A stretch of 64,000 nt of DNA from Inia geoffrensis. Taxonomy: Eukaryota > Chordata > Mammalia > Artiodactyla > Iniidae. The notes beneath the pieces are model-generated. The model searched no databases. It was not told the DNA's origin and saw nothing but the letters and a program-made list of their open reading frames with translations. Within the stretch, counting starts at the first letter, position 1, and every line of letters begins with the position of its first letter. The stretch covers positions 138,187,886 through 138,251,885 of the forward strand of contig CM070902.1 of NCBI GenBank assembly GCA_036417435.1. The letters are read 5' to 3'. Both the position numbers and the translations under genes were made by a program. Below, piece after piece: positions 11,470-23,207 of the stretch.

Positions 11470-12724
11470 AAGGTAAAATGAATGCGGTGATTGAAATCAG
11501 AACATCAGTTACCTTTGGTGAGGTACTAGTGACTGGAAGTCACAAGGAGAGTTTGGGGGTTATGAGGATGATCTGTTTTCTGATCTGGGTAGTAAGAACA
11601 TCAGTGTTTTCACTCTTGAGAATCAATCGAATTATATACTTTGACTTGTGTACCTTTCTACATGCTTCAAGCAAACCAACAACAAAATTTATTTTAAAAT
11701 TAAGTCAAAGTAGAACATATAAGAATAGTGAAGGATTTGGTGGGGGAGGAAGATGGATAATGAGTGGTTACTTACCTAATATCAAAATATATTATAAAAC
11801 TATTAGAAGAGTGTGATTACTGGCACTGAAGTAGACAAACAAATCAGTGGAAGAAAATAAAGTCTAAAAACAGCCCTATAAAATAAATGAAAATTTAATC
11901 TGTGATCAAGGAGGCATTTCAAATCAAAAGGGGAGAAGATGAATTATCTGTAAATGGTATGGAAGCAACTGGCAACTTATTTGTGTATCAAGGAGCTAGA
12001 GTCCTACTATATGCCTTACACAAAAGAAGAAATGCTGGTAGAACAAAAATTTGCATTTTTATTAGGAGCCATAGCATACTATAATAATAATCATATCATG
12101 GTTATAACATTTTAAGTTAGTTCTCCAAAATACTAGTAAATTTTACCTCATTAAACAGCTTCTATAACTACCAAAACAGAAAGAAAAATTATATATTCTA
12201 AAAATATGTGACAGCAAAGGACTTAGATTCATAAGACATAAAGAGCTTTTACAGCTGAAAAAGAAGAATGTTCATTTTAGAAAAATGAACAAATGACACG
12301 GAGAGCTATTTCATTAAAAAAAAAAAGGAGGTGGCCAGTAAACACATAAAAATGTATCAATATCATAAGTTAGCAAAGAAATGCAAATTAAAACTATTAC
12401 ATATATATGGGTTCATCAGATTGACAAAGTCTAAAAAGAATCTCAGAACCTGGTGCTGGCAAGTGTATGAGAAAATGGGCAATATTGTATTCTGATTAGA
12501 TTATAAGCTACAGGGCAGAATAACAATCTGTATCAAAACTTGAAATTAACTTTCTCTTTGATCCAGCAACTTAATTTCTAGCAATTTACCTTTAAGTAAA
12601 TAGCCAAATATCCAGAAGATGTCCACTGCAGTGTAGTATATAATAGTGAAATAGTAGAAAAAAACTAAGTGTATGTCAAATCATAGTTGGTTAATGAATT
12701 ATGATACTCACATACAATGAGATA

Positions 12725-13047
12725 CAGTCAGCCCTCTGTATCCATCGGTCCACATTTGTGTCTTCAACCAACGTGGTATCAAAAATACCCAGGAAAAAAA
12801 AGTTTCAGAAAGTTCCCAAAAGCAAAATTTGAATTTGCTGGTGCCAGGAACTATTTACATAGCATTTACATTGTATTAAGTATTATAAGTAATCTAGAGA
12901 TGCTTTAAAGTATATGGGAGGATGCGCTTAAGTTATATGCAAAAACTACATCATTTCATAGAAAGAACTTGAGCATCTGGGGATTTTGGTACCCTGGGGG
13001 TGGGGATGTCCTGAAACCAATTCCCATTGGATATTGAGGGACAGCTC
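12725..13047 (+). mobile_element. MER2-type Tigger (Tc1/mariner) DNA transposon
   Basis: It starts 'cagtcagccctctgtatcca' and continues 'gaaagttcccaaaagcaaaa', 'atttacatagcatttacatt' and 'gtattataagtaatctagag', ending 'tattgagggacagctc'. This is a nearly full-length non-autonomous MER2-like element. It has the expected TA target duplication at 12723-12724 and 13048-13049. It sits within the L1/HAL1 relic and has no ORF. Confidence 0.85.
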
Positions 13048-13120
13048 TACCAAGTAGTCATGAGAAATGGTTATATTTATTGTTCATGAGTAAAAAAAGC
13101 AGTTACAAAAAAACCAAGCA

Positions 13121-13320
13121 GGGCTTCCCTGGTGGCGCAGTGGTTGAGAGTCCGCCTGCCGATGCAGGGGATACGGGTTCGTGCCCCGGTCTGGGAAGAT
13201 CCCACATGCCGCGGAGCGGCTGGGCCCGTGAGCCATGGCCGCTGAGCCTGCGCGTCCGGAGCCTGTGCTCCGCAACGGGAGAGGCCACAACAGTGAGAGG
13301 CCCGCATAACGCAAAAAAAA
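13121..13320 (+). mobile_element. CHR-2-type SINE with 14-base TSD
   Basis: A well-preserved short form from 'gggcttccctggtggcgcag' to 'gaggcccgcataacgc' plus an A-tail. The TSD aaaaaaaccaagca is exact at 13107-13120 and 13321-13334. It lies inside L1/HAL1 sequence just downstream of MER2. Confidence 0.97.
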
Positions 13321-13367
13321 AAAAAAACCAAGCATAATATCATCCTCTTGAGAAAATTTATTTCTAG

Positions 13368-13370
<3 letters not shown>

Positions 13371-13405
<35 letters not shown>
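13371..13405. repeat. (CA)17 microsatellite
   Basis: An uninterrupted CA run of 35 bases inside the L1/HAL1 tail. A length polymorphism is likely. Confidence 0.97.
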
Positions 13406-13408
<3 letters not shown>

Positions 13409-13570
13409 GCTATCTGGAAAAATGGTCACCAAATTGTAATAGTCGCTATCCCACGGTGACAGAGTTCAGCTTATTTTTAATACTTTAATGTTTGAATTTG
13501 TTCAATGAGTAACACATTATTTGTAATGATAAGAAAAACAATGTTATTCTCTTTTGAAAAATAAAAGTTC

Positions 13571-14940
13571 AAGGGACACTAATCTGGTCTGTCTTAGTCA
13601 CAGGCACTACTTTCACATTCTTGGGCTGCTTGCCGGTTTCCCCACTTGTCCTATTAACCTCCCATTGAAGCAACAAATCAGACTGAACTAAAGGCTGGGG
13701 GAGGCTCTTTGGGGTTTAACGTCCCTGCTTAATTCACAGTGACTGGCACTAGAAGGCCTTCTCTGCACCATGCACGTCGCAAAAATCAAGGTGTTTTCTT
13801 GCACTGAAATGCTTGCCTTCTGCCAGCAGCTGGCAGCTGGGCCTCCTCCCCCAGCCCCCTCTGAAGCAGGAGATAATGTCTGGGGGTTCCCAAGGCCTCA
13901 CTTGTTTTTTCTGTGTTCCGAGGAGTTCAGGGTTGGCTGAGAGATTTACATTTCTATAGGCCTTTCTCTAGGGATCAACGAGCCTGGGGCCATTAATCCT
14001 GATTGCAAACTCTGATGGCCCTTGAGGGCCAGGAAGGGACTAGTTGGTTTGGGTTTTAGGGGAGATATTGATATAATGTTCTACCAGTGACAGGGCATTC
14101 TACCAAACGAAGTTTGAAATGTTCAGTCCTATCTATAATCTCTCTTCCACCATGTTTGCTAATCCTACAGAAATAGTCATAATTTTCATTTTAATTGGCA
14201 GCTGGGAGATGCTAACTCCTAGCAAGCAAGGGAAGAAAGGAAACACTTAGGATTTGGGCTGCACAAGACACTGCTTCCAAGTACCACACTGTTCCCACTC
14301 AGGGTTGAGCATACCACTCAAATAAAAACTTAAGCAACTGGGAATTTTGACTTTCTCTCAAGTGGCTCCTGCTAGTATAGACACTCTAGTGCAACGGACA
14401 TTCTTTTCAGGGAGGCAAGTGTGATGGAATTTTTACCTTTAACGTTTACAGTTTTGAGAACTGGAGATGCTCAGAGTATTGGCCAGAAAGCCTCAAAAAT
14501 GGGCACTAGGACCCACCTGCAAGCAACTCTCTTCCCTGACCTGCAAGCAAACACCTTTCTAGAGGGTGACCAGGAAGCCCTACAGGGTCACATGCACCTC
14601 TAGCTAATCTGGGAGTTTGATTATAAGCCAAGGGGTACAGTTATATAACTCTGAAAGTTTAAACTTGGGAAAACACACACGTATCTAAACAAGAGCCCAA
14701 TTAAAAGGAGAAAACCACAGCACTGGATCCCGTTTCTCTAGTTTACTGACCTGTTAAGCAATAAATATGTATTAATTGTTACATTTACCTGTCTTCCTGG
14801 CTACCCAATGGCCGTGTCATACAACTAATTAAAAAGAATGTGCTTGCTGCATCTTAGGGCCCTTCGAATGTCATCCCCTGTGTTCACATAAAACCAAAAA
14901 TTCTTGTAAATGTCCACTGTTCTCATCTTTACATTTCTTT
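13571..14940. other. Single-copy stretch; possible conserved non-coding DNA
   Basis: No repeat family or exon is recognised over 1.4 kb. Around 13820-14010 there are two CAGCTG E-boxes 7 bases apart (13827 and 13834), an AGATAA at 13871 and a TAATCC near 13994. These are chance-level motifs unless conservation is shown. Confidence 0.4.
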
Positions 14941-15954
14941 CTTATGACCATTACTAATGGGCATGTGTCCCAGCCCGGGAGAATGAAGATGGCACCTTCC
15001 CTGGAGCCTACGTGTCTGGTCAGCAGGAAGCACACTTCCTACCACTGCACGGAGGCTGGAGGCCGAGGCAGTGGCAGGGAGTTCAGTAATGGCCTGGAAC
15101 AGGAACAAAGAAAGAGAAGGGCCAAGGGCTGAGGGACATGGCCCAGCCCCCAGCCTCCAGCGTTGGGCTCTGTGCTTCTGCTTTCCGTCACCTCTTTGCT
15201 GCCAGAAAACTCACTCCATGGGGAGCTGCGGGGCCAGGTGGGCCAGGAGGCAGTCAGGCGGCTGCAGGGCAGGCAGCGTTCCCAGGTGGTGCTGAGAGGA
15301 AGACTACTGGCCTGGCTAATCCCCGTGAGAACGGCTCTCTTGGGGAGACTAGGGCAGGAGTCCAGGAGCCAGGGCCCTGGGTGCTGTCCCATGAGAGAGC
15401 TAATTCCACCGCCTCACCCTGCCCTGCTCTGTGAGAGAGGGTCGTGGACCTGTCGGGAGGTGGCTGGGAACCAGGAGGGGTACTGTCCCTGGGAGCACCC
15501 CCCCCACACCAATCCCCCATCCTCCAGACACGGGCAGCCACTGTCCCCAGCTGACATCGGGCCCTGCTGCCCGGGGCTCTGTCCATGAGGCTTCTGGAGG
15601 GAAGGCAGGTGGTTCAGCTCAGTGCTGATGAACGCATTTTGCTTTGACAAAATGAGAAAAATAAGGAAAATACAGTAAGATTTAAAAAAACTTAAATGTA
15701 TCCAATTTAAAGATCACTCATTCTACTTCTGCGTCCAGTCTTATGTTCTGATTCGGTTTATTGGTGACGCCAGTAGGTGATCATTGCTGTTGATGTCCTT
15801 ACTGGCCAACTTGTCCATTGTTTTCTTTTGATTTTACTGGCCCATGAAAACCCAAACGTCAGAGGAGAAAAGCATCCCCGGGCATGTTATTTTTGCCTGC
15901 TTCCTATGTGAAGAAGAAAACTAACTGTATCTTATTTCATAGTATGAACATCTA
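14941..15954. other. GC-rich single-copy stretch, no gene supported
   Basis: 15060-15600 is GC-rich and open in several overlapping frames. The longest forward frame (15163-15588) starts with TTG, and no domain, conserved motif or clear splice pattern is visible. 15600-15954 is AT-richer and unassigned. Confidence 0.4.
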
Positions 15955-16020
15955 TCATTCATTTCATTTAGTCATTCAACAGATATTAAGCAAGCATCTA
16001 CTATATGTAGTAGATGACTT
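15955..16020 (-). mobile_element. L2 3' terminal scrap, reverse
   Basis: 'catttagtcattcaacagat' and 'gcatctactatatg' match the complement of the L2 3' end ('...actatgtg...aaatattt-type' terminus). Only about 65 bases remain. Confidence 0.5.
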
Positions 16021-16574
16021 TGTCAAGATATAATATTTTCTTACCGGGGATAAAACTTTTTTTGGACTATTTTGGAAATAAACAACATAGAACAAAAGTA
16101 TTAAATGGGTATCCTATTTTTCCCACATTTAATCTCTGATAAATTTAACCAGCTTAGCCACTAACATTACACCGGGCAGCTTACTCTTTGATTATGAAAT
16201 CTAGTTTTCATTTTTCTTAGCAACATTATTATTTAAAAAGTCATGAACCTAAATCCTTCCCAAATTGAAGTGACCACAGCTGCTCTCATTGCCTCCCCTT
16301 TTAGTTGCTATCTAGGTTTGCTACTTCACTTACCCGACCCAGTAAGTGAATGTGGTAGAGACTTCCAGAGACTAGATTTCAGGGCTCATTTGTTACTGCA
16401 ACATAACCTAACCTATCCTGACTCATACAATGACCTACTAGATTAAACCTCTTTTCCTCTGAGTGCTGAGTAGGGCCGACCTAACCCCTGGATGTTATTG
16501 CTTCTGAAGTGTGATTTGCAGGTTTCTCACCCCAAAGCACTTCTCTCTTTGTTGTCTATGTTTCTACCTAAAGT
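16021..16574. other. Unassigned; LTR-like tail near 16380-16440
   Basis: Most of this shows nothing. 'tttgttactgcaacataacc' followed by 'taacctatcctgactcatac' resembles the end of a mammalian LTR, but too little is left to name it. Confidence 0.35.
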
Positions 16575-16735
16575 AGTTTGACCTCAGACCTCCCCAAGCT
16601 TCCATTTCCTCCATTTCGGTGTGTCCTCTCTCATAGGGCTGTGGTGAAAAATAGGTGATATAATTGTGTAAATCACTTTACCCATGATGCCTACCACACA
16701 GTAACAATTCAATGATGATGGTGATTGTGGTGGGT
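16575..16735 (+). mobile_element. MIR SINE relic
   Basis: The order 'gacctcagacctccccaagc', 'tccatttcctccatttcggt', 'catagggctgtggtg' and 'acagtaacaattcaatga' follows the 3' two-thirds of MIR. Confidence 0.6.
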
Positions 16736-16741
16736 ACTCTT

Positions 16742-17205
16742 TTCCTAGGGCTGCCATCACTAAGTACTACAAACTGGGTGCTTTAAAGCAATAGAAATGT
16801 ATTGTCTCCCAGTTCTGGAGGCTCAGAGTCTGAAATGAAGGCACCGGCAGGGTTGGTTCTTTCTTAGGGCTGAGAGGGAAGCTCGGTACAGGCCTCTCTC
16901 CTACCTTCTGGCGGTTTGTTGGCCGTCTTTGGCGGTCCTTGGTTTGCAGCTACATCACTCTAGTTTCTGCCTTTGTCATCACATGACTTCTCTCCGTGTG
17001 CCTCTGTGGTCACACGTCCATCTCCTTATACAATAATGACACAAGTTATAATGGATTAGGGGCCCACCCTACTCCAGTCCAACTTCATCTTAGCTTGATG
17101 ACACGTACAAGAACCCTATTTCCGAGTAAGATCACATTCTGAGGCACTGCGGGTTAGGTCTCCAACATATCTTTTGGGGGGAACACAATTCAACCCATGA
17201 CGTAA
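16742..17205 (-). mobile_element. MaLR/MLT1-like LTR, reverse
   Basis: The copy begins 'cctagggctgccatcactaa', continues 'tcccagttctggaggctcag', and ends 'aacatatcttttggggggaa' plus 'caattcaacccatgac'. This is the reverse complement of an MLT1-type solitary LTR from the non-autonomous MaLR (ERVL-related) group. No internal retroviral region or coding sequence adjoins it. A related reverse copy is at 55293-56092. Confidence 0.65.
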
Positions 17206-18360
17206 GAGACAGGATTTTGTCTAGTGTTATCATCATTATTACTGTCTGCATCATTTTTCTGCCACGCACTAACCTGGTGCTGTGCATGGAGCACACTGTC
17301 ACCAGATGTTGGCTGAATGGCAGTTTCTTAAAGCAGTCCCGGCCCAGTCCTCCATCAGGGGCTCCCTGCCCTCCGCCAGAGCAAGTTATCCCTCCCGTCT
17401 CCACCGCCACCTCCACCGCAGCGAGGTCTCCACACCTCGCCACTCTCTGCCTCCCATTCACCCTTCTCCATCTTTCGCCACCCACATCAGGATGAGGCGG
17501 GACCGCGCAGATGGAAGCAGGTTGCCTAGAACATAATGAGACTGGCTCTGTGAACCTCCAGGAAAGTGTCTACTGCTGCACAGCCATTGTTCACACGGCG
17601 CTAAGCTTGCCTCGTGCCCACCAGGTGTCCTGGCTGCCTGAGGATGTCCGCCAGGGGCCCGTCCCTCCTGCAGGAATAACTCGTTTTTGCCATCCCTGGC
17701 CTTCCTCAAGGTGATGTGCCAATCAATCTTCCTCTATTTTTAATTTTTTTCTTTTTTCTTTTCCAAATGGTGTCCTATTTTAAAGGTATAAGGGGAGTTT
17801 TACTAATTAAAGAAAGCCTGTTGCCTCTCCTATTGACAACAGGATAAAATAATCACTCACTACTGTATTTTCAGCAGATCCAGGTTTTCTTATGTGGAGT
17901 TGGGTCTGCTTAAAATGGGTGTGCACCTCGGCATGGCTCGGCAGCTTAAAGACGTGGGTGTGCCCACCAGAGCGAGACCAAGCGATGACAGGCGTATTCG
18001 GGCCACTGATTTCTGACTTCTGTCAGGGCCTGTCTTGCGGGATCGTTTGGTACCTGAGACTCGGTCTCTTCCTTCCCTAGAGGGCAGCCACAGTGGGCCC
18101 ATGACACCCGGGATTACTCTGCAGCATGCCTATGGGCCCCTTCCCAGAGTCTGAGGACTCCCAGGAAGCAGTGCGGCTCTGCATCTGGAACTCCACCCTT
18201 CATCCCAGACTGTCCGTGCCTCACCCTCCATCCGGGGCAGCCGACCTCAGGAGCTGAATTGCTGAGCCCTGAAGAATCTTCTGGACTACATTTACCACCC
18301 TGGCTTAGAGTGGAGGGGGAATGAGAAGGGAAGTTCTTCGCCTCACTTTAGAACTGCCAG
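17206..18360. other. Single-copy, moderately GC-rich, no gene supported
   Basis: Nothing recognisable. Several short open frames overlap on both strands near 17280-17710, as expected of GC-rich DNA with few stops. 17250-17320 has a faint L2/MIR flavour. Confidence 0.35.
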
Positions 18361-18452
18361 GGGGTTCCCTGGTAGCCTGGTTGTGAGGATTCGGTGCTTT
18401 CACTGTCATGGTCTGCGTTCAACCCCTGGTCAGGGAACTGAGATCCCAGTCA
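18361..18452 (+). mobile_element. Old short CHR-type SINE fragment
   Basis: 'ggggttccctggtagcctgg', 'gaggattcggtgctttcact' and 'gtcagggaactgagatccca' match the older short CHR form. It has no clear TSD or A-tail and is more diverged than other copies here. Confidence 0.75.
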
Positions 18453-18847
18453 GATTTAGTTCATAAAAAGATACAAGACACCCAGCTAAGCCAGACTCTC
18501 ACATAACATCAAATAATCTTTTTAACAATCCTAATTATTTTTAAGTATATAGTTCAGGTGTGTTGAGTATATTCATATAACAGCACATAATTTTTAATAT
18601 AAGTTTGTCCCAGTCAATATTAAAATAATAAAAATTATTCATTTTTTATCTGAAATTGGAACTTCACTGGGCATTCTGTATTGTATTTGGCAATGCTACT
18701 GTATTTGCCCTTGGTTATTTTGTTTATTTATTTGTATAACTGGTTCCTTGTCTCTGCAGAGAAAGGATCCTCGGGGGATTGAGGCCATCTTGCTCCATAA
18801 CCTCATAGGTGAGAGGCAGGCAGCCTGGGATACATATATTAAAAGCT
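18453..18847. other. AT-rich, possibly an old repeat, unresolved
   Basis: 'tatctgaaattggaacttca' with 'ctgggcattctgtattgtat' recalls a dispersed mammalian repeat I cannot name. There is no coding signal. Confidence 0.3.
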
Positions 18848-18861
18848 TAGAAGGTGATTTT

Positions 18862-19175
18862 TAAAAAATTAATTAATTTATTTATTTTTGGCTGTGCTGG
18901 GTTTTCATTGCTGCACCCGGGCGTTCTCTAGTTGCGGCAAGTGGAGGCTACTCTTCGTTGTGTTGTGCAGGCTTCTCATTGTGGTGGCTTCTCTTGCGGC
19001 AGAGCACGGGTTCTAGGCGCACAGGCTTCAGTAGCTGTGGCATGCGGGCTCAGTAGTTGTGGCACACAGGCTTAGTTGCTCCATGGCATGTGAGATCTTC
19101 CTGCCCCAGGGATTGAACCTGTGTCCCCTGCGTTGGCAGGTGGATTCTTAACCCCTGCGCCACCAGGGAAGTCCC
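18862..19175 (-). mobile_element. CHR-1 SINE, reverse, with 14-base TSD
   Basis: A (TTTA)n start, 'ttggctgtgctgggttttca', the long-form middle, then the head complement ending 'accagggaagtccc'. The TSD tagaaggtgatttt / tagagggtgatttt (one mismatch) is at 18848-18861 and 19176-19189. Confidence 0.95.
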
Positions 19176-19189
19176 TAGAGGGTGATTTT

Positions 19190-20014
19190 GACCAGTCAAG
19201 ACCCTGAATAATATCATAACACAGGGACAGTGTATCTTTGGTACTTCCTGCTTCTCTCTCGTGTCCACTTGTCATGCTGTCCCTCCCTAGCAGCCATCTT
19301 CCAGGTTATTAACTCATCCTAGCCAAGCACCAGCTGATAAAGATAAGGTGTTAGCTGCTGATATGCTTAAAATGTGAACTCCTCTCTACCATACTTATTC
19401 TTTTTCCTTCAATGGACTCAGATGATCAAGAAAGAAGGGTGGTGGCCAAAATGGCAGCTATTACTTGTGTGGGGTGAGGCTGCCCAGCACCCAGGGCAGT
19501 GGAGCCCAAGATGCCCATGACCCCTGACCTCTGCCAAGACCTTTCACCCTGCAGATCTTCTAAAAGGAAGAAGTTATTTGCAAGAAACTCTTCAAGGACT
19601 CCTTGTTTAATGGCAAATTCAAATCCCCCTTGGCGTTCTACTTTTATGGTACATAGATTCTCAGAGTAGAGATATTCAGGAAAAGAAAACCCCAAATGAG
19701 AAATCTTTAGAGAATGGATAGTTCCAGTCTAACTTAGAGCAAACCACTTGTGGCTCAGGGGCACGAAGACAGAGGCAAGAAAAGCTTTCTCCTCGTTACT
19801 GTGCCTGGAGTCCAGGTTAGGAAATACCTACCCAGTCGGGTGTTCCAGTGTAATCTGACACACGTCTCATTGGTGATGGGCAGTGTGTTAGCAAGATTAA
19901 AATACACACGGTGACCCACATGCACAACCAGTTCCTACCTCTTGGGACTTTTCTTGCAACCAATTAAAAAAGTAACAAAGAAAACCCTGTAAACATCTCA
20001 GTAGGTCTCTAATG
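19190..20014. other. Single-copy stretch, nothing recognised
   Basis: No repeat or exon was recognised. The minus-strand frame at 19426-19695 has no familiar domain. Confidence 0.4.
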
Positions 20015-20300
20015 AAAATTCAATTCAAAACACATTGAGCACTGCCGTGTCCCAGGCCATGTGGGTCTAAGGACCTCTGAGATATGTCTCGTCATGGAGC
20101 TGCTTCTGATCAAATGGCAAAGATTGACAACAGCACCACCAATCACAGCACAGAGTGGCTTGTGCTGTGGTAAAAGCGGGCAGAGGATACAGAGGAACAC
20201 AGAGGACGGCTATCACCCAACTTAGCCATGGGGGGATTGGGAGAGGTGGGCAAAGAAGGCTTTCCGAAGGAGAGGTCTGAAAGAACAAGTGGCAAGGTAA
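20015..20300 (-). mobile_element. Probable L2 3' region, reverse
   Basis: 'aacacattgagcactgccgt', 'gtcccaggccatgtgg', and later 'gggcaaagaaggctttccg' recall the reverse L2 3' UTR. It is weak and diverged. Confidence 0.4.
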
Positions 20301-21809
20301 ACAAAGGCATCTCTTCTTTGGTAGAGAGCATGCTACCACAGAAGCCAACCCAAATGACGGCTGACATTGGGCCGTAGAGACTTGGCCTGCCACTGCCTCT
20401 GATTTGGCTCTAACGACCCCACTGATCTATTCCAGAACTTCCTTTGAGTCTCCCTCCAGTGAAGCCTACCAGCCATGAGCAGACAGAGAAATGGAATCCC
20501 CTTTCTCAAGCTTTCTATTTATTCATTTCAGCCAAGCAGTTAATTAATTTTGGGAGATTCCCAGAGCGATTCTAGCACTTCCATCCAAACTTCAATTAGT
20601 CAAAAGCTTCTCTGAGGTTTGTGCTCCAGAGCATTCAGATGTATTCTTTCCTGTTTCAACGCTGAATAGACTGCCTTTGAGACCCGCCGCTTAGGGGGTT
20701 CCTTAGTAGTTTGCTGGTTTCCATATTAGGCAGCTCAGCTGTAACTAAGGATTTTGACCACTAGCTGGGCTTTCAACGCAACTTCTGCTCAAGAGCCCGG
20801 TCATAAAGACTGTTCTTGGCTCAAAGAGGCCACGTCCCACCCCTGCTTCTATGGCCATTTCCTCTGACAGTCATGTCAACATTCATTCTGTTCTGCCACT
20901 TAATTGACACATGGAGGACATTGCAACCCAACTAAATTATCTGAAATTGACTCAGTGATAAGATTCTTGGGGAGATTTACATAATAAAACTTCACAAGCA
21001 AACCCACTAAGGAGCAAAGTCAAGGAAGAGATGTGAACCCAGGAGCATCTCAGTCCCAGGAGAGCAGATGGAGACAATAACTGTATGTGGACCCTGAGGA
21101 TCCCTTTGGATGAGGGGACTCTACAGACGTTGTACTGTTCCAAACATCCCCAGATATATTTAGTTTGAGGTTTGCTTGATGGATACAACAACTAGATAAC
21201 ATTAAAACATAAGGAAAATGATTAAGAATAGCTTGGGGCAGAAGAGAATATCTTTAGACTGAGGGTATCTGTTGAGGCATGTGGCATTACAGTGTCCATA
21301 GCCTCGCAGAGGTTCAAGTGTAATGGGTTCTCTACTTGTCTTCTTCAATTAATCAGTCAGTATACTCAAACCCTCTCCCCTTTTCCCCTGCCCTCTCTCC
21401 TCTTCATCTCTTCCCTCTTCCTCCCCTCTCTCTTTTCTTCCCTCTGTCACTTACACAGCTCCCCGTCTCCCCCTATCCACTCTTACTCATTATGGACCTG
21501 CTTGGCTTAGATATGCTTGAACTTGCCTTTATTACATCTATCACGTCCTTGTCTACTTCGCCAAGAAGCGAAGACCCAGACCCATAACTCTCAGATTAAG
21601 GAGGCCAAATTCAAACCAACAGGCTAAAGGAGATCAAAAAGAGAGTTTTGTGAAGTCCACCTGGGCTCATCAAATAAAAAAAATGTTATCTTTGAATACG
21701 GGCAGCAGACAAAATTTAGATGACTAGGATAGACGTCCAGCCAGATGGACAGGTAAATCACTGGCGCTAGTTTGCGGTCTCTCTTATTCTGGAAAACAAA
21801 TCTTCACAC
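20301..21809. other. Single-copy stretch with a polypyrimidine tract
   Basis: No gene or repeat was recognised apart from the C/T tract listed separately. The stretch 20510-20640 contains TTAATTAATT and several TAATT-type words, compatible with, but no proof of, a regulatory element. Confidence 0.35.
21368..21475. repeat. Polypyrimidine (C/T-rich) tract
   Basis: About 110 bases with very few purines, mainly CCTCT/TTCCC words. It is low-complexity DNA of a kind that can adopt triplex structure. Open frames through it are artefacts of composition. Confidence 0.8.
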
Positions 21810-22103
21810 AGTGTTCCTTGAAGTGACCTTTGTAATTCTTGTCTTCCTACCACTAGTCTGTACCTTTCCAACCAGGAGGTACAGACTCTACGGCTTCTAT
21901 CCCCCACCACCATTCTCTCCTGAAGCCGGATCACACAGCACACTCAGGAGTTGCTCGCTTCTAGGCCTCGGGTTCACACCTTGTCATTTCTTTTTCATTT
22001 TTGTTTTCCTTGATAGCAACCCATGGTCATCAACTTCTCTTTGATGCTGTTTCCTCCCTTGGCTTCTATGTCAAAACTATTCTCTGGTTCTGCTGTTTTA
22101 TCT
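21810..22103 (+). mobile_element. Probable L2 relic (ORF region)
   Basis: 'catcaacttctctttgatgc' and 'tgtttcctcccttggcttct' resemble the L2 reverse-transcriptase coding region in forward orientation. It is short and frame-broken. Confidence 0.45.
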
Positions 22104-22128
22104 ACACACCCACACACACACACACACA
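22104..22128. repeat. Short CA/CACC run
   Basis: An imperfect 25-base CA run at the edge of the L2-like text. Confidence 0.8.
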
Positions 22129-22129
22129 T

Positions 22130-22849
22130 GCAAATATACTTTTAGTCAATATGGTGTACTGGTTTGGCAAAGAAATATCCACTCATTTCAAATATAGACA
22201 AATTCTGGACTATTACTAGACTAAATACATATCTAATACATTGATGCTTCCAGGAATAAAATGAGATTTTGTTCAAAGTCAGAATAGTAAGCAGGAGCTG
22301 AAACACAAAGAGCTCACAGGGATATCAGGATTGGATTTAAGTCTTAACCACTACAAGCTTAGGCTTTAACTCTTGCATGGGGAGAAGAGTCCAAGCCGTA
22401 TGCCCAAATGTGCAAAGGGAATTAGAACTAAGCTACTGGAATAAAATTGAGATTCAACAATGGCTTCCCACCATGAAAGAGAGTAGAAAGACTTCAACCA
22501 GGAGGACAATGTCAAATTTTTCCACCTGGGCCTGTGGGTGGAAGAGTCATTATTCACAAAATTTAGACCTACACCAGTGCCAAGTTGGCAGTGATGTAGG
22601 GAGGCCAAAGCAAGAGATTAACATTAAAAATTGTTTCAGAATCCATTAATCAGGAGAGGCAAAGGAGAGACCAGCTTCTAAAAACGTTTCTGCAACCAAG
22701 GGCCTGTGGAACTCCTACAAAAACAATATTCCTGAAGATTATTTCATAGTCAATGGTTGGAAATCACACAAGGAAACAAACCACCATGGGAAGAGTCAAG
22801 AATTATAAATAATAGGAAAAAATCTGAAAAAGTCTTTAAAATAATTATG
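22130..22849. other. Single-copy or unassigned
   Basis: Nothing definite. Composition becomes AT-rich and L1-like towards 22800. Confidence 0.35.
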
Positions 22850-23207
22850 TTTAAAATACTGAAAGAATATTGAATGTATTAGGGCAAAACTATAAAAAGT
22901 AGTCACATATTTTCTTTAAAAATTAATCATTTTAAACCATAATTATTGATATTCAAACATCAATGGACAGGTGGAACCATGGGCTGGATATGGTCAAAGA
23001 GAGAATCATTTTGAAGATAAATCTGAGACTATCACCCAGAATACAACACAGAGATGGAGAGATGAAAAATACAAAAGAAAATTTAAGAGACCAAGAGTCT
23101 ATAATGAAAAGCTCTAACATGTTCCAAAAGGAAAGAATGGAAGAGAGATAATATTCAAGTATCTGAGAATGAAGAATGAACTGAATTGAAGAAAGGCAAA
23201 TATTCTT

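Larger units (their letters stand above)
8580..11700 (+). mobile_element. Old L1, ORF2 fragments and 3' UTR, forward (host of a nested L1)
   Basis: 8580-9060 reads as L1 ORF2 ('ttgaactgaatgataatgaa', 'tgtgggatgcagttaaagtc'). 9080-10715 continues into the ORF2 C-terminus and 3' UTR ('aaccaagaatagccaggaca'-like near 9498, 'gacccagcaattccactcct'). Between them the reverse-transcriptase core appears to be missing, so there is an internal deletion near 9060-9080. The 3' UTR breaks at 10715 and resumes about 11470 ('gattgaaatcagaacatcag') after a second L1. A SINE lies at 8803-9005. There is no intact frame. Confidence 0.8.
11770..13570 (+). mobile_element. Old L1/HAL1-like relic, ORF2 tail and 3' UTR
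   Basis: 'gtgattactggcactgaagt' with 'agacaaacaaatcagtggaa' matches L1 ORF2. Later text ('tgatccagcaacttaatttc', 'agaagatgtccactgcagtg') and the end near 13440-13570 look like an L1/HAL1 tail. A MER2 transposon and a CHR-2 SINE interrupt it, and a CA run has grown in it. Confidence 0.65.

Noticed and set aside
15163..15588. 141-residue forward open frame in a GC-rich island
   Set aside because: It starts at TTG, has no family resemblance, and overlaps a minus-strand frame of similar length.
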